Assembly: GCA_963535465.1 (NCBI GenBank) | Contig: CAUSWF010000004.1 | Location: forward strand, 1 to 64,000 | Length of the DNA: 64,000 nt | Direction of reading: 5' to 3' | Source of the DNA: CAUSWF01 sp963535465 | Lineage (GTDB): Bacteria; Bacillota_I; Bacilli_A; RF39; UBA660 | In this document: one piece after another, positions 35,080 through 45,768 of the stretch | How positions within the stretch are numbered: the first letter of the stretch is position 1 | Layout: the number at the start of each line of letters is the position of its first letter | Translations under genes and position numbers: made by a program | Notes under the pieces: model-generated | What the model was told of the DNA's origin: nothing | What the model saw: the letters and a program-made list of their open reading frames with translations, nothing else | Database searches by the model: none

Positions 35080-35730
35080 ATGGGACAAAAGGTTAATCCT
35101 AATGGACTAAGACTTGGCATCAATAAAGATTGGGCTGCTAAGTGGTATGCTAATAAGATAGATTTTTCTACATTATTAGGAAAAGATTTAAAAATTAGAA
35201 AATATCTTTCTACTAAATTAGTAAACGCTGGCATTTCAAAAGTTGATATAGAAAGAACAACAAAACAAACAAACGTTGTTATATATACATCTAAGCCAGG
35301 TGTAATGATTGGTCACGGTGGAGAAGAAATAGAAAAATTAAAAGCTGAATTAACAAAATTATCAAATGAAAAGATTCAAATCTTAATCGTTGATGTTAAG
35401 AAAGCTGACATGGACGCTCAATTAGTAGCTGACTCTATAGCAAGTCAAATAACTAACAGAGCATCATTCCGTATGGCTCAAAAGCGTGCAATAAGAAATG
35501 CAATGAAAGCAGGAGCTAAAGGAATTAAAACTAAAGTATCTGGACGTTTAGGCGGAGCTGATATAGCACGTAGCGAAGGATATACAGAAGGAACAATCCC
35601 TCTACATACATTAAGAGCAGATGTTGATTATGCAACAGCAGAAGCTGATACAACATTTGGTAAGATTGGTGTAAAAGTATGGATCTATAAAGGAGAAATC
35701 CTAAATAAAAAGGCTAAAGGAGGTAATTAA
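35080..35730 (+). CDS. rpsC: 30S ribosomal protein S3
   Basis: An mRNA-entry protein with a KH domain. The 216 residues begin [20 protein letters not shown], show [18 protein letters not shown] KH loop, and end with VWIYKGEIL. Confidence 0.98.
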   Translation: MGQKVNPNGLRLGINKDWAAKWYANKIDFSTLLGKDLKIRKYLSTKLVNAGISKVDIERTTKQTNVVIYTSKPGVMIGHGGEEIEKLKAELTKLSNEKIQILIVDVKKADMDAQLVADSIASQITNRASFRMAQKRAIRNAMKAGAKGIKTKVSGRLGGADIARSEGYTEGTIPLHTLRADVDYATAEADTTFGKIGVKVWIYKGEILNKKAKGGN

Positions 35731-35733
35731 TAT

Positions 35734-36147
35734 ATGTTGATACCTGCAAGAACAAAGTATCGTCGTGTTCATAGATTACCTTATGAAGGCAAAGCACGCG
35801 GTAATACTAAATTAACAAATGGAAAATTCGGTCTAAAGGCTATGACAGGTGCTTGGATTACAGCTAATCAAATAGAAGCAGCTCGTGTAGCTATGACTCG
35901 TTATTTAAAGCGTGGAGGTAAAGTTTGGGTTAATATATTCCCACATCTACCATTAACAGCAAAACCTATCGGAACTCGTCAAGGTAAAGGTAAAGGAGCT
36001 GTTGAAGGATACGTTGCAGTAGTTAAGGCTGGCAAAATCATGTTTGAAATCGCTGAAGTTGATGAAGCATCTGCACGTGAAGCATTAAGACTTGCCTCAC
36101 ACAAATTACCAGTAAAAACAAAATTTGTAATGAAAGACGGTGAGTAG
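35734..36147 (+). CDS. rplP: 50S ribosomal protein L16
   Basis: L16 organises the A-site region of the 50S. The 137 residues contain [29 protein letters not shown] and [13 protein letters not shown]. Its end overlaps the ribosome binding site of rpmC. Confidence 0.98.
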   Translation: MLIPARTKYRRVHRLPYEGKARGNTKLTNGKFGLKAMTGAWITANQIEAARVAMTRYLKRGGKVWVNIFPHLPLTAKPIGTRQGKGKGAVEGYVAVVKAGKIMFEIAEVDEASAREALRLASHKLPVKTKFVMKDGE

Positions 36148-36148
36148 A

Positions 36149-36343
36149 ATGAAGGTTAAAGAAATAAGAGAATTAACATCTGAAGAGATAATGAAAAAAC
36201 TAGTAGAAGCAAAAGAAGAATTATTCAATTTACGTTTTGCACAAGCTACAGGTAACCTAGAAAAACCTTCTAGACTAAGAGAATTAAGACATACCGTTGC
36301 AAGATATAAGACAGTTCTAAAAGAACGTGAGTTAAATAAATAG
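36149..36343 (+). CDS. rpmC: 50S ribosomal protein L29
   Basis: A 64-residue two-helix protein at the tunnel exit ([33 protein letters not shown]). ATG 36149 is chosen; an in-frame GTG at 36140 lies within the upstream gene and coincides with the GGTGAG site. Confidence 0.96.
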   Translation: MKVKEIRELTSEEIMKKLVEAKEELFNLRFAQATGNLEKPSRLRELRHTVARYKTVLKERELNK

Positions 36344-36351
36344 GAGGAAAC

Positions 36352-36612
36352 ATGGAAAAGAAGACAAGAAAAGAATTAGTAGGAACAGTTGTTAACTCTA
36401 CTAATAACAAAACAATCAATGTTTTAGTTGAAACTTACAAAATGCATCCTCTTTATCACAAGAGAGTTAAAAGCTCTAAAAAATATTGTGTTCACGATGA
36501 AAAGAACATTGCTAATGTTGGAGATGTAGTTAGAATAGTAGAAACTAGACCATTATCAAAAACAAAACATTTTTATTTAAAAGAAATCGTAAAGAAAGCA
36601 GTTATAATTTAA
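36352..36612 (+). CDS. rpsQ: 30S ribosomal protein S17
   Basis: An OB-fold 16S rRNA-binding protein of 86 residues, with [34 protein letters not shown] and [13 protein letters not shown]. Confidence 0.97.
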   Translation: MEKKTRKELVGTVVNSTNNKTINVLVETYKMHPLYHKRVKSSKKYCVHDEKNIANVGDVVRIVETRPLSKTKHFYLKEIVKKAVII

Positions 36613-36639
36613 CGCTTAGATGAGAAGGAGGAGTAAACA

Positions 36640-37008
36640 ATGTTACAACAAGAAAGTAGACTAAAAGTAGCAGATAACTCAGGAGCAAGAGAGTTACTAG
36701 TTATCCGTGTTTTAGGTGGAAGTAAAGTAAAAACTGGTAATATTGGAGATGTAGTAGTAGGAACAATAAAAAATGCTATACCATCATCATCAGTACCTGC
36801 CGGAAAAGTTGTAAAAGCAGTTATCGTTCGTAGTCGTCAAGGCGTTCGTCGTAAAGATGGAAGTTATATTAAGTTCGATGACAATGCTTGTGTTATCATA
36901 AATAATGATAAGAACCCAGTAGGAACTCGTATTTTTGGACCAGTTGCAAGAGAGATTCGTGATGCAGGATATATGAAGATTATATCTTTAGCAAACGAAG
37001 TACTATAA
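36640..37008 (+). CDS. rplN: 50S ribosomal protein L14
   Basis: A 50S interface protein of 122 residues beginning [19 protein letters not shown], with [20 protein letters not shown] and [12 protein letters not shown]. Confidence 0.98.
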   Translation: MLQQESRLKVADNSGARELLVIRVLGGSKVKTGNIGDVVVGTIKNAIPSSSVPAGKVVKAVIVRSRQGVRRKDGSYIKFDDNACVIINNDKNPVGTRIFGPVAREIRDAGYMKIISLANEVL

Positions 37009-37018
37009 GGAGGATAAT

Positions 37019-37330
37019 ATGAACTTTAAAATAGGAGATGAAGTTGTAGTTATCACTGGTTCTGATAAAGGGAAAACAGGAAAAATTATTAAAACATTAA
37101 AAAACGAAAACAAAGTTATCGTTGAAGGTGTACACGTAGTAAAGAAAAATGAAAAACCAACAGGTATGAGCCAAGGTGGAATCGTTGATAAAACTTTACC
37201 TATCAATGCATCAAACGTAATGTTAATAGATCCTAAAACTAAAAAAAGAACTAGAGTAGGATATACAACAGATAAAAAAACAAACAAAAAAATAAGAATA
37301 GCTAAAAAATCAAACGAGAAGCTTGATTAA
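37019..37330 (+). CDS. rplX: 50S ribosomal protein L24
   Basis: A KOW-domain assembly initiator of 103 residues ([21 protein letters not shown]). It ends with a lysine-rich tail. Confidence 0.97.
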   Translation: MNFKIGDEVVVITGSDKGKTGKIIKTLKNENKVIVEGVHVVKKNEKPTGMSQGGIVDKTLPINASNVMLIDPKTKKRTRVGYTTDKKTNKKIRIAKKSNEKLD

Positions 37331-37347
37331 TTGAAAGGAGGACAATT

Positions 37348-37887
37348 ATGAACCGCCTAAAAGAGAAATATATAAATGAAGTTGTTCCAAGCTTAAAGAA
37401 CAAACACAATTATAAATCAATTATGGAAACACCAAAATTAGAAAAAATAGTAGTTAATATGGGTGTTGGTGATTCAGTAGCAAATTCAAAATTTATGGAG
37501 GCAGCAGTAGAAGATTTAGCATTAATTACAGGACAAAGACCAGTAGTTACAAAAGCTAAGAAGTCAATTGCAGGATTCAAGGTTAGAGAAGGACAAGCTA
37601 TTGGATGTAAAGTAACTTTAAGAGGAGATGCAATGTATAACTTTATGGATAAGTTAGCATCAATAGCTCTACCTCAAGTAAGAGACTTCCGTGGAGTAAA
37701 TCCAAAGGCATTTGATGGAAGAGGAAACTACACACTAGGATTAAAAGAACAATTAATCTTTTCAGAAATTGAATATGATAAAGTTGTAAAAGTTCGTGGT
37801 ATGGACATTGTGTTCGTAACAACAGCTAAGAAGGATGAAGAAGCATTCGACTTATTAGATGGACTTGGAATTCCATTTAGAAAGTAA
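37348..37887 (+). CDS. rplE: 50S ribosomal protein L5
   Basis: The 5S rRNA-binding protein, 179 residues, with [36 protein letters not shown] and [18 protein letters not shown]. Confidence 0.98.
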   Translation: MNRLKEKYINEVVPSLKNKHNYKSIMETPKLEKIVVNMGVGDSVANSKFMEAAVEDLALITGQRPVVTKAKKSIAGFKVREGQAIGCKVTLRGDAMYNFMDKLASIALPQVRDFRGVNPKAFDGRGNYTLGLKEQLIFSEIEYDKVVKVRGMDIVFVTTAKKDEEAFDLLDGLGIPFRK

Positions 37888-37902
37888 AATGGGAGGAATA
37901 TT

Positions 37903-38088
37903 ATGGCAAAAAAAAGTATGATTATAAAAGCTAATCGACCAAAGAAATATCAAGTTCGTGAATATTCAAGATGTTCACGTTGTGGTCGTCCTCACGCAGT
38001 TATGAGTAAATTCGGAGTATGCCGTATTTGCTTCCGTGAATTAGCTTACAAAGGACAAATACCAGGCGTTAAAAAGTCAAGCTGGTAA
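37903..38088 (+). CDS. rpsN: 30S ribosomal protein S14, zinc type
   Basis: The short 61-residue zinc-containing S14 (type Z). Two C-x2-C pairs, CSRCG and CRICF, form the zinc ribbon. It begins [12 protein letters not shown] and ends GVKKSSW. Confidence 0.98.
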   Translation: MAKKSMIIKANRPKKYQVREYSRCSRCGRPHAVMSKFGVCRICFRELAYKGQIPGVKKSSW

Positions 38089-38109
38089 TTTGGAAAGGAG
38101 GATTTAAAC

Positions 38110-38511
38110 ATGGCAGTAGTAACAGATACAATCGCAGATATGTTAACACGTATCCGTAATGCTAACCAAATGCATTACAAAGAAGTAAGTATACCTGCAT
38201 CAAATACAAAGAAAGAAATCGCTAAGATTTTAAAGGATGAAGGATTTATTGAAAACTACAAAATAGAAAATGACAATGTACAAGGAACAATCGTTGTTAC
38301 ATTAAAGTATACAGATAAAAAAGAAAGAGTTATCACTGGATTAAAGAGAATTTCCAAACCAGGTCTTAGAGTATATGTTAAAGGAGAAGAAGTTCCTAAA
38401 GTACTAAATGGATTAGGAATAGCAATCATCTCTACATCTGAAGGTATAATGACAGATAAAGAAGCTCGTAAGAAAAATATAGGTGGAGAAGTTCTAGCTT
38501 ATATTTGGTAA
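38110..38511 (+). CDS. rpsH: 30S ribosomal protein S8
   Basis: A 16S rRNA central-domain protein of 133 residues ([44 protein letters not shown]). In many bacteria S8 controls the spc operon by translation; no clear S8 site was recognised here. Confidence 0.98.
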   Translation: MAVVTDTIADMLTRIRNANQMHYKEVSIPASNTKKEIAKILKDEGFIENYKIENDNVQGTIVVTLKYTDKKERVITGLKRISKPGLRVYVKGEEVPKVLNGLGIAIISTSEGIMTDKEARKKNIGGEVLAYIW

Positions 38512-38533
38512 TTAAATATAAGGAGGTGTAAAT

Positions 38534-39064
38534 ATGAGTCGTATAGGAAGTCGTATTATAAAAGTTCCTGAAACAGTTACAGTTACAAACAATAATGGAA
38601 TTATTGAAGTAAAAGGACCAAAAGGAACATTAACTCAAAAACTTGCTAAGAATATAGAATTAAAGCAAGAAGGAAATGAAATAACACTTACTGCAAAAAA
38701 CGAAGAAGCAAATGCAATGCATGGAACAATGAATGCATTAATCACTAACATGATTACAGGAGTTACTTCAGGATTTGAAAAGAAATTACAAATCACTGGT
38801 GTAGGATATCGTTTTAATGCACAAGGATCAAAATTAGTTATAAGTGCAGGATATTCACATCCAGTAGAAATGCAAGTTCCAGCAGGATTAACTATCGAAG
38901 TTAAAGACAATACTGAATTATCAGTAAGAGGAATAAGCAAAGAAGAAGTTGGAGAATTTGCTGCAAACGTAAGAAAAGTAAGACAGCCTGAACCTTATAA
39001 GGGTAAAGGAATTCGTTATAAAGACGAACATATTATCCGTAAGGAAGGTAAGAAAGCTGCTTAA
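38534..39064 (+). CDS. rplF: 50S ribosomal protein L6
   Basis: A 176-residue protein near the GTPase centre: MSRIGSRIIKVPE, GVGYRFNAQGSKLVIS and the end QPEPYKGKGIRYKDE. Confidence 0.98.
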   Translation: MSRIGSRIIKVPETVTVTNNNGIIEVKGPKGTLTQKLAKNIELKQEGNEITLTAKNEEANAMHGTMNALITNMITGVTSGFEKKLQITGVGYRFNAQGSKLVISAGYSHPVEMQVPAGLTIEVKDNTELSVRGISKEEVGEFAANVRKVRQPEPYKGKGIRYKDEHIIRKEGKKAA

Positions 39065-39087
39065 TAAGTAGGAAGGAGAAATAATTT

Positions 39088-39450
39088 ATGATAAAAAAAG
39101 TATCACGTTCTGAAATGCGTCAAGTACGTCATGAAAGAATAAGAGAAAATTTATTTGGAACAAAAGAATTGCCTAGACTTAGTGTATTCCGTTCAAATAA
39201 GGAAATTTATGCACAAATCATAGATGATGAAAACAAGACTACTCTTGTATCTGCTTCTTCATTAGAAAAAGAATTAAAACTTACTAATGGTGGAAATATA
39301 GAAGCAGCTAAAGTTGTTGGAAAAGCAATAGCTGAAAAAGCTAAGAAAGCTAAAATTACAAAAGTAGTATTTGATAGAGGTGGAAATCTTTATCATGGAC
39401 GTGTTGCTGCTTTAGCAGATGCTGCACGTGAAAATGGACTAGAATTCTAA
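39088..39450 (+). CDS. rplR: 50S ribosomal protein L18
   Basis: A 5S rRNA-binding protein of 120 residues: [31 protein letters not shown] and [20 protein letters not shown]. Confidence 0.98.
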   Translation: MIKKVSRSEMRQVRHERIRENLFGTKELPRLSVFRSNKEIYAQIIDDENKTTLVSASSLEKELKLTNGGNIEAAKVVGKAIAEKAKKAKITKVVFDRGGNLYHGRVAALADAARENGLEF

Positions 39451-39462
39451 TAGGAGGGTATT

Positions 39463-39972
39463 ATGCAAAAAAGAACTCATGAACCTAAAGAAAAACTATT
39501 TGAAGAATTAGTAATTGATGTAAAAAGCGTTGTTAAAGTAAACAAAGGTGGACGTCAAAGAAGATTCGAAGCAATAGTAGTAATTGGGGATCGTAAAGGT
39601 AAAGTTGGATTAGGTATAGGAAAAGCTAATGAAGTACCTGATGCAATCAAAAAGGCAATTCAAAAAGCCAATAAGAATTTAATCACAGTACCTCTAATTG
39701 ATGGAAGAACAGTTGCTCATGAAGCAAATGGTAAGTCTGGAGCCGCTAAGGTTATGATTAAACCAGCTACAGCTGGTACAGGAGTAATCGCTGGAGGTTC
39801 AGTACGTGCTGTTCTAGAATTAGCAGGAATCCGTGATGTTGTTTCTAAATCTTTAGGAGCAAGAACAAAATTAAACATGGCACAAGCTGCAATTAATGCA
39901 TTAGCATCTACAAAGACTGTAGAACAAATCGCAGCTATGCGTGGAAAAACAGTAGAGGAGATATTAGGATAA
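39463..39972 (+). CDS. rpsE: 30S ribosomal protein S5
   Basis: A decoding-fidelity protein of 169 residues: [20 protein letters not shown] and [18 protein letters not shown]. Its last A is the first A of the rplO ATG. The L30 gene rpmD, which usually comes between rpsE and rplO, is missing. Confidence 0.98.
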   Translation: MQKRTHEPKEKLFEELVIDVKSVVKVNKGGRQRRFEAIVVIGDRKGKVGLGIGKANEVPDAIKKAIQKANKNLITVPLIDGRTVAHEANGKSGAAKVMIKPATAGTGVIAGGSVRAVLELAGIRDVVSKSLGARTKLNMAQAAINALASTKTVEQIAAMRGKTVEEILG

Positions 39973-40415
39973 TGAAATTACATGAATTAGAAAAAAATAT
40001 CGGTGCTACTCATTCAAAGAAACGTGTTGGACGTGGATCTGGAAGTGGACTTGGAAAAACTTCAGGACATGGACAAAAAGGACAAAAAGCTCGTAGCGGA
40101 GTAAGCATTTCAGGAGTATTCGAAGGTGGACAAACTCCATTATATAGAAGACTACCAAAGAGAGGATTCTCTAACGCTCCATTCAAAATAAGATATGCAA
40201 CAATCAATGTTGATGAACTTAACGCATTTGAAGATGGTGCAGTAGTAACTCCAGAAATCTTAAAAGCAACTGGTATTATTAAGAATCAATTAGATGGAAT
40301 AAAAGTACTTGGAACTGGAGAATTAGAGAAGAAATTAACTATTAAAGCTCATAGTTTTTCTGCAAGTGCTTTAGAAAAGATTAAAAAGGCAGGAAGTAAA
40401 GCTGAGGTGATCTAA
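39972..40415 (+). CDS. rplO: 50S ribosomal protein L15
   Basis: A 147-residue assembly protein with the glycine/basic N-terminus [20 protein letters not shown] and the [10 protein letters not shown] motif. Its start overlaps the rpsE stop, with GGAG in the end of rpsE. Confidence 0.98.
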   Translation: MKLHELEKNIGATHSKKRVGRGSGSGLGKTSGHGQKGQKARSGVSISGVFEGGQTPLYRRLPKRGFSNAPFKIRYATINVDELNAFEDGAVVTPEILKATGIIKNQLDGIKVLGTGELEKKLTIKAHSFSASALEKIKKAGSKAEVI

Positions 40416-40416
40416 A

Positions 40417-41694
40417 ATGTTTAAAACAATGAAACAATTGTTTACTCATGAAAATAAAGATCTACGTAAAAGAATTTACTTCACACTATTATGTTTAACA
40501 ATATTTATTTTAGGAACTTCAATTAGAGTTCCTGGAACAAAGAATTTATCGCATCAATTAGGATTTTTAGAATTACTAAATACTATGGGTGGTGGTGCAT
40601 TAAAAAACTTCTCAATCTTTGCATTAGGAGTTATGCCATACATCTCTGCTCAAATTATGATGCAACTATTACAAATGGATATCATTCCATACTTCTCTGA
40701 CCTTGCAAAACAAGGAGCAACAGGAAGACAAAAGATAAATCAAATAACTAGATATTTAGGAATAGCATTCTCATTCGTTGAAGGTTATGCATTCTCATTA
40801 GCATTCTTAGGCAAAACAGCCTCACCAATGCAATATATCTATATTTCTACAGTATTAACTGCAGGAACAGCATTCTTATTATGGTTAGGAGATCAAATGA
40901 CTCAAAAAGGAATAGGTAATGGAATCAGTATGATAATCATGGCTGGTATCATTGCATCTCTTCCACAAATGTTTATCGATGCATTTACAGCTCTAATACC
41001 ATTAACAGGAACAGCCCAAGTTATAACATTTGGTATTGTTAAATTCTTAATTTTCGTAGCTCTATACTTTGGAATAATAGTAGGCGTAGTATTTGTACAA
41101 GAATCTGAAAGAAGAATTCCGATTCAATATGCTAACAAATCTACACAAGCAACTTATGGCGTAGCAGCACAAAGTTTTATGCCAATAAAAATTAATGCTG
41201 CAGGAGTAATCCCAGTTATATTTGCATCAAGCGTATTATCAATTCCAGGAATATTAGCTCAAGTATTTAAGAATAGTGGATTCACATTATTTGTGCAAAA
41301 ATATCTATCATATACAACTCCAGTAGGATTTGTAATATATGTATTACTTATCTTCTTCTTCTCATATTTCTATACATTTATAGAATTAAAACCAGAAGAT
41401 TTTGCTAAGAATTTACAAGAAAATGGTGGATATATACCTGGAATTAGACCAGGAGAAGAAACAAAGAAATACTTAAGTAGTATTTTAACAAGAATTTCAG
41501 TGTTAGGATCAGTATTCCTAGTAGTTATTGCAGGACTACCAATAATATTTTCTAAAGTTTCATCATTACCTACATCAGTAAGTATTGGAGGAACAGGATT
41601 ATTAATCGTAGTTGGAGTAGCACTAGAAACTTATAAGCAACTGGAAGGAAGTATCTTAACTCGTGGTTATAAGAAAGGATACTCAAGAAGATAA
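40417..41694 (+). CDS. secY: protein translocase subunit SecY
   Basis: The channel of the Sec translocon in the membrane, 425 residues with ten membrane segments. The plug region follows GTSIRVPG; the family signatures ALGVMPYISAQIMMQLL and ESERRIPIQYANK are present. It begins two bases after rplO with GAGGTGAT inside the latter. Confidence 0.98.
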   Translation: MFKTMKQLFTHENKDLRKRIYFTLLCLTIFILGTSIRVPGTKNLSHQLGFLELLNTMGGGALKNFSIFALGVMPYISAQIMMQLLQMDIIPYFSDLAKQGATGRQKINQITRYLGIAFSFVEGYAFSLAFLGKTASPMQYIYISTVLTAGTAFLLWLGDQMTQKGIGNGISMIIMAGIIASLPQMFIDAFTALIPLTGTAQVITFGIVKFLIFVALYFGIIVGVVFVQESERRIPIQYANKSTQATYGVAAQSFMPIKINAAGVIPVIFASSVLSIPGILAQVFKNSGFTLFVQKYLSYTTPVGFVIYVLLIFFFSYFYTFIELKPEDFAKNLQENGGYIPGIRPGEETKKYLSSILTRISVLGSVFLVVIAGLPIIFSKVSSLPTSVSIGGTGLLIVVGVALETYKQLEGSILTRGYKKGYSRR

Positions 41695-41695
41695 A

Positions 41696-42349
41696 ATGAA
41701 AAATATAATGTTTATAGCACCACCTGCTGCCGGAAAAGGCACACAAGCAGAAATGCTAAAAGAAAAATATAATATTCCACATATATCAACTGGAGATATT
41801 TTAAGAGAAGTATCAAAAGAAGATAGCGAATTAGGACAATATGTATTTGAAACTTTAGCATCTGGTGGATTAGTAAAAGATGAAATAACTTATACATTAG
41901 TTGAAAATAGACTTAAAAGAGAAGACTGTAAAGAAGGCTACATAATTGATGGTTTCCCAAGAAATATTGAGCAAGCCATTGAATATGATAAAATCTTAGA
42001 AAGACTAAATTATAAGCTTGGTAAGGTAATACTTATAAATATCGATGAAAAAACACTAGAAAAAAGAATCACAGGCAGAAGAACTTGCGAAGAATGTCAT
42101 GCCATTTACAATATAAATGATCCTGACAAGACACCAAAAGTAGAATCAGTATGTGATTTATGTGGAGGAAAGCTATATCAAAGAAGTGATGATAATTTAG
42201 ATTCATTTCAAACAAGATATAAAAATTATCTTAATAAAACTGAACCAATTATAAATCACTATAAAAATAAGAAAGTACTATACGAAGTAGATGGTAATAA
42301 ACCTATTGAAAACGTATTTGAACAGATAGATAATATTATTAGTAAGTAG
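41696..42349 (+). CDS. adk: adenylate kinase
   Basis: Adk balances ATP, ADP and AMP. The P-loop is APPAAGKGTQ (about residues 6-15), DGFPRNIEQA is the AMP-binding segment, and the lid has four zinc-ligand cysteines (CEECH and CDLCG), as in the Gram-positive form. It has 217 residues. The start is the ATG two bases after the secY stop; the longer frame from 41663 runs inside secY and is rejected. Confidence 0.97.
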   Translation: MKNIMFIAPPAAGKGTQAEMLKEKYNIPHISTGDILREVSKEDSELGQYVFETLASGGLVKDEITYTLVENRLKREDCKEGYIIDGFPRNIEQAIEYDKILERLNYKLGKVILINIDEKTLEKRITGRRTCEECHAIYNINDPDKTPKVESVCDLCGGKLYQRSDDNLDSFQTRYKNYLNKTEPIINHYKNKKVLYEVDGNKPIENVFEQIDNIISK

Positions 42350-42360
42350 GAGGTAAGGAT

Positions 42361-43122
42361 ATGATAACAATAAAAAGTCCTAGAGAAATTGAACTTCTAA
42401 GAATTGCTGGAAATGTTGTCTATAAGACGCATAAATATCTAGAACCTATGATTAAAGAAGGAATAACTACAGCAGAACTTAATAGATTAGGTGAAGAATT
42501 TATAAGAAAACAAGGTTGTACACCATCATTTAAGGGTTGTGAAGGATATCCATATGCTATATGTATGAGTGTAAACTCAGAAGTAGTACATGGATTCCCT
42601 AGCAATTATAAACTTAAAAATGGTGATATAATAACTTTAGACATCGGCGCTTGTTGGAAGGGCTATCATGGAGATTCAGCTTGGACATATGCAGTAGGCG
42701 AAGTTGATGATGAAAAGAAATTTTTAATGGAACATACTAAAGAGTCTTTATTCAAAGGCTTAGAACAAGTAAAACCAGGACAAAGAATTGGAGACATTGG
42801 ACATGCTGTAGAAGAATATGCACTAGCTCATAACTTAGGTGTAGTAAAAGAGTTATGCGGTCATGGTGTTGGAACAGAAGTTCATGAAGATCCAGAAGTA
42901 TTAAATTATGGACCAGGAGGAACTGGACCAAAAATAAAAGAAGGAATGGTTATAGCAGTAGAACCAATGTTAACTGCAGGTAACCCGGATATCTATCTAC
43001 ACGACAATGATTGGACAGTAGATACAATAGATGGAAGACCATCTGCTCACTATGAACACACTGTCGTAGTAACAAAAGATGGATATGAAATTTTAACAGG
43101 AGAGTTAAAGAAAAATGGCTAA
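42361..43122 (+). CDS. map: type I methionine aminopeptidase
   Basis: Removes the N-terminal methionine from new proteins. The 253 residues include [20 protein letters not shown], the metal-site residues in [15 protein letters not shown] and [11 protein letters not shown], and YEHTVVVT near the end. Its last codons overlap the infA start by eight bases. Confidence 0.97.
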   Translation: MITIKSPREIELLRIAGNVVYKTHKYLEPMIKEGITTAELNRLGEEFIRKQGCTPSFKGCEGYPYAICMSVNSEVVHGFPSNYKLKNGDIITLDIGACWKGYHGDSAWTYAVGEVDDEKKFLMEHTKESLFKGLEQVKPGQRIGDIGHAVEEYALAHNLGVVKELCGHGVGTEVHEDPEVLNYGPGGTGPKIKEGMVIAVEPMLTAGNPDIYLHDNDWTVDTIDGRPSAHYEHTVVVTKDGYEILTGELKKNG

Positions 43123-43330
43123 AGAAGATACAATCGAATTAGAAGGAAAAGTTCTAGAAATTATTCCAGGTGGAAAATTTAAAGTACAACTAGAAAATGG
43201 ACACATTGTGGAAGCTCACGTTTCTGGTAAAATCCGAATGAATTATATTCGTATTCTAGCAGGAGATACCGTAATGATAGAACTTTCGCCTTATGATTTA
43301 ACACGTGGGCGCATAACCTATCGTAAATAA
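43115..43330 (+). CDS. infA: translation initiation factor IF-1
   Basis: A 71-residue OB-fold factor: [33 protein letters not shown] and [14 protein letters not shown] at the end. Confidence 0.98.
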   Translation: MAKEDTIELEGKVLEIIPGGKFKVQLENGHIVEAHVSGKIRMNYIRILAGDTVMIELSPYDLTRGRITYRK

Positions 43331-43344
43331 TAGGAGGGAAAAAG

Positions 43345-43458
43345 ATGAAAGTAAAAGCATCAGTAAAACCAATTTGCGACAAATGCAGAGTAATTAAACG
43401 CAAAGGTAAAGTAATGGTAATTTGTGCAAATCCAAAACACAAACAAGTACAAGGATAA
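43345..43458 (+). CDS. rpmJ: 50S ribosomal protein L36
   Basis: A 37-residue protein, [16 protein letters not shown] onward, ending PKHKQVQG. It keeps the zinc ligands (CDKC and C-x4-H), so it is the zinc-dependent C+ form. AGGAGG precedes ATG 43345. It lies between infA and rpsM as in other Bacillota. Confidence 0.97.
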   Translation: MKVKASVKPICDKCRVIKRKGKVMVICANPKHKQVQG

Positions 43459-43478
43459 TAAAATAGGAGGTGTATTAA

Positions 43479-43847
43479 ATGGCACGTATTAAAGGAGTAG
43501 ATATTCCAAATAATAAACATATATGTATATCATTAACATATATCTATGGAATAGGACAAAGTCTTGCAAAGACAATTTTAAAGAATGTAGGCATTGACCC
43601 AACAACTAAAACTGGAGATTTATCTCAAGAAGATTTAGTTACAATCCGTGATGAAATTAATAAACATTTAACTGAAGGAGACTTACGTCGTGAAGTTAGC
43701 ATGAATATTAAGACTAAGATGGAAATTAATTCTTACCAAGGAAGCCGTCATAAAAAAGGTTTACCTGTAAGAGGACAAAGAACAAACCGTAATGCTAGAA
43801 CTCGTAAGGGTAAAGGTAAGGTTGTTGCTAACAAGAAGAAAGATTAA
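43479..43847 (+). CDS. rpsM: 30S ribosomal protein S13
   Basis: A head protein of 122 residues: [28 protein letters not shown], and the tail [15 protein letters not shown]. Confidence 0.98.
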   Translation: MARIKGVDIPNNKHICISLTYIYGIGQSLAKTILKNVGIDPTTKTGDLSQEDLVTIRDEINKHLTEGDLRREVSMNIKTKMEINSYQGSRHKKGLPVRGQRTNRNARTRKGKGKVVANKKKD

Positions 43848-43870
43848 TAATTTAAAGGAGGTAAATACTT

Positions 43871-44254
43871 ATGGCTTATAAGAGCAGAAAGAAAAAAGTT
43901 AAAAAGAATGTACCTGAAGGAATCGCAAGTATTCATTCAACATTTAATAACACAATAACTACAATAACTGATGTTGATGGAAATGTAATTAGTTGGTCAT
44001 CAGCAGGAGCTATTGGTTATAAAGGAAGTAAGAAATCAACTCCATTTGCTGCCGGATCTGCTGCAGAAGCTGCAGGAAAAGTAGCTTATGACATGGGAAT
44101 GCGTAAAGTAGAAGTTCGCGTAAAAGGTTTAGGACCAGGACGTGAAACAGCTATACGTTCTCTACAAACTGCCGGTCTTGAAGTTACAGCAATTTCAGAC
44201 GTAACACCAATACCACACAACGGATGCCGTCCACCAAAACGTCCTCGTGGTTAA
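43871..44254 (+). CDS. rpsK: 30S ribosomal protein S11
   Basis: A platform protein of 127 residues: [37 protein letters not shown] and the end [18 protein letters not shown]. Confidence 0.98.
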   Translation: MAYKSRKKKVKKNVPEGIASIHSTFNNTITTITDVDGNVISWSSAGAIGYKGSKKSTPFAAGSAAEAAGKVAYDMGMRKVEVRVKGLGPGRETAIRSLQTAGLEVTAISDVTPIPHNGCRPPKRPRG

Positions 44255-44296
44255 TAGGTTTTAAATTTTAGTGGAAATATAAAGGGAGGTTAATTC

Positions 44297-45250
44297 ATGT
44301 TACAATTTGAAAAACCAAATTATAAAATAACTGATTCTATAGAAAGTAAATTCTATGGAAAATTTGAACTTGAACCATTAGAAAGAGGTTTTGGTACTAC
44401 TATAGGAAATGCTTTAAGAAGAGTATTATTATCATCTCTTCCAGGAAGCACAGCTAGTAGTGTAAAAATTGAAGGAGTTCATCACGAATTTCAAACACTA
44501 GAAGGTGTTTATGAAGATGTAACAACTATAATTTTAAATTTAAAAGGAGTAGTTTTTAAAAACCACTCAAAAGAAACTAAAGTATTACACTTACATGCAG
44601 ATAAAGAAGGAGAAGTAACAGCAGCTGATATAGAAGAAATAGCTGATGTTGAAGTTGTTAATAAAGACAAAGTTATAGCTCACTTATCTGAAGGTGCAAC
44701 TCTAGATATGGATATTACTGTAACAAACGGTAGAGGATATGTTAAGAGTGAAGAAATAGAAAGAATTTTTGAAATTAATAAAATTGGAGAAATAGCAATT
44801 GATTCAGCATATTCCCCAGTTGAAAGAGTTTCATATAAAGTAGAACCTGCACGTGTAGGACAAAACGAAAACTATGATAAATTAGTAATAGATATTTGGA
44901 CAAATGGTGCAATTAAACCAGAAGAAGCAATTGCATTAGCATCACGTATCTTAATTGAACACTTAAACGTTCTAACTAATTTATCAGCAATCGCAGATGT
45001 TACAGGGTTAATGATTGAAAAAACTGAAGATCCTAAGGCAATTGCATTAGAAAAAACAATTGAAGAGTTAGACTTCTCACAAAGAGCATATAATTGCTTG
45101 AAACGTGATGGAATTAATACTTTACAAGAATTAGTAAGTAAGAGTGAAACTGAAATAATGAAGATACGCAACTTAGGTAAGAAATCACTTAAAGAAGTAT
45201 TAGATAAAGTTAGAGATTTAGGATTAACTCTACATGATGATGATAAATAA
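44297..45250 (+). CDS. rpoA: RNA polymerase alpha subunit
   Basis: The alpha subunit nucleates RNA polymerase assembly and contacts activators and UP elements. The 317 residues show the N-terminal domain ([20 protein letters not shown]) and the C-terminal helix-hairpin-helix domain ([26 protein letters not shown]). A linker of about 20 residues joins them. Confidence 0.98.
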   Translation: MLQFEKPNYKITDSIESKFYGKFELEPLERGFGTTIGNALRRVLLSSLPGSTASSVKIEGVHHEFQTLEGVYEDVTTIILNLKGVVFKNHSKETKVLHLHADKEGEVTAADIEEIADVEVVNKDKVIAHLSEGATLDMDITVTNGRGYVKSEEIERIFEINKIGEIAIDSAYSPVERVSYKVEPARVGQNENYDKLVIDIWTNGAIKPEEAIALASRILIEHLNVLTNLSAIADVTGLMIEKTEDPKAIALEKTIEELDFSQRAYNCLKRDGINTLQELVSKSETEIMKIRNLGKKSLKEVLDKVRDLGLTLHDDDK

Positions 45251-45264
45251 TAAGGAGGACAACC

Positions 45265-45684
45265 ATGGCATATAGAAAACTTGGAAGAGATAGTAAACAT
45301 AGAAGAAGTATGTTAGCTAATATGACAAAAGATGTAATTATGAATGAATCAATCGTAACTACAATAACTAGAGCTAAAGAAGTTCGTAAATTCGTTGAGA
45401 AGATGATTACTTACGGAAAGCATGCAGATTTAGTATCTCGTCGTAAAGCATTAGCTTTTGTACATAATGATAAGAAAGTTGTTGAAAAAGTTTTCAATGA
45501 TTTAGCTAAACGTTATGAAAACAGAAAAGGTGGATATACTCAAATCTTAAAATTATCTGAAAGACGTGGAGATGACGCTTTAGAAGTAGTATTAAGATTA
45601 GTAGAAGAACCAGTTGCTGAAGAAAAGAAAGCTCCTAAAAAAGCTACAAAGAAAGCAACAAAGGAAGCTAAAACAGAAGAATAA
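45265..45684 (+). CDS. rplQ: 50S ribosomal protein L17
   Basis: A tunnel-exit protein: [20 protein letters not shown] is diagnostic. The 139 residues end in a Lys/Ala/Glu-rich extension (after about residue 118) beyond the usual domain. It is the last gene of the superoperon. Confidence 0.98.
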   Translation: MAYRKLGRDSKHRRSMLANMTKDVIMNESIVTTITRAKEVRKFVEKMITYGKHADLVSRRKALAFVHNDKKVVEKVFNDLAKRYENRKGGYTQILKLSERRGDDALEVVLRLVEEPVAEEKKAPKKATKKATKEAKTEE

Positions 45685-45711
45685 TAGTATCATATGATAC
45701 TATTTTTTTTA
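45684..45711 (+). terminator. terminator of the ribosomal superoperon
   Basis: A perfect 20-bp palindrome, ATAGTATCATATGATACTAT (45684-45703), is followed by seven more T. Confidence 0.88.
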
Positions 45712-45768
45712 TGTTAAAGTAGTATCGATAGAGAAAATAAAATGATATAATTTATAGAAGAGGTAAAT

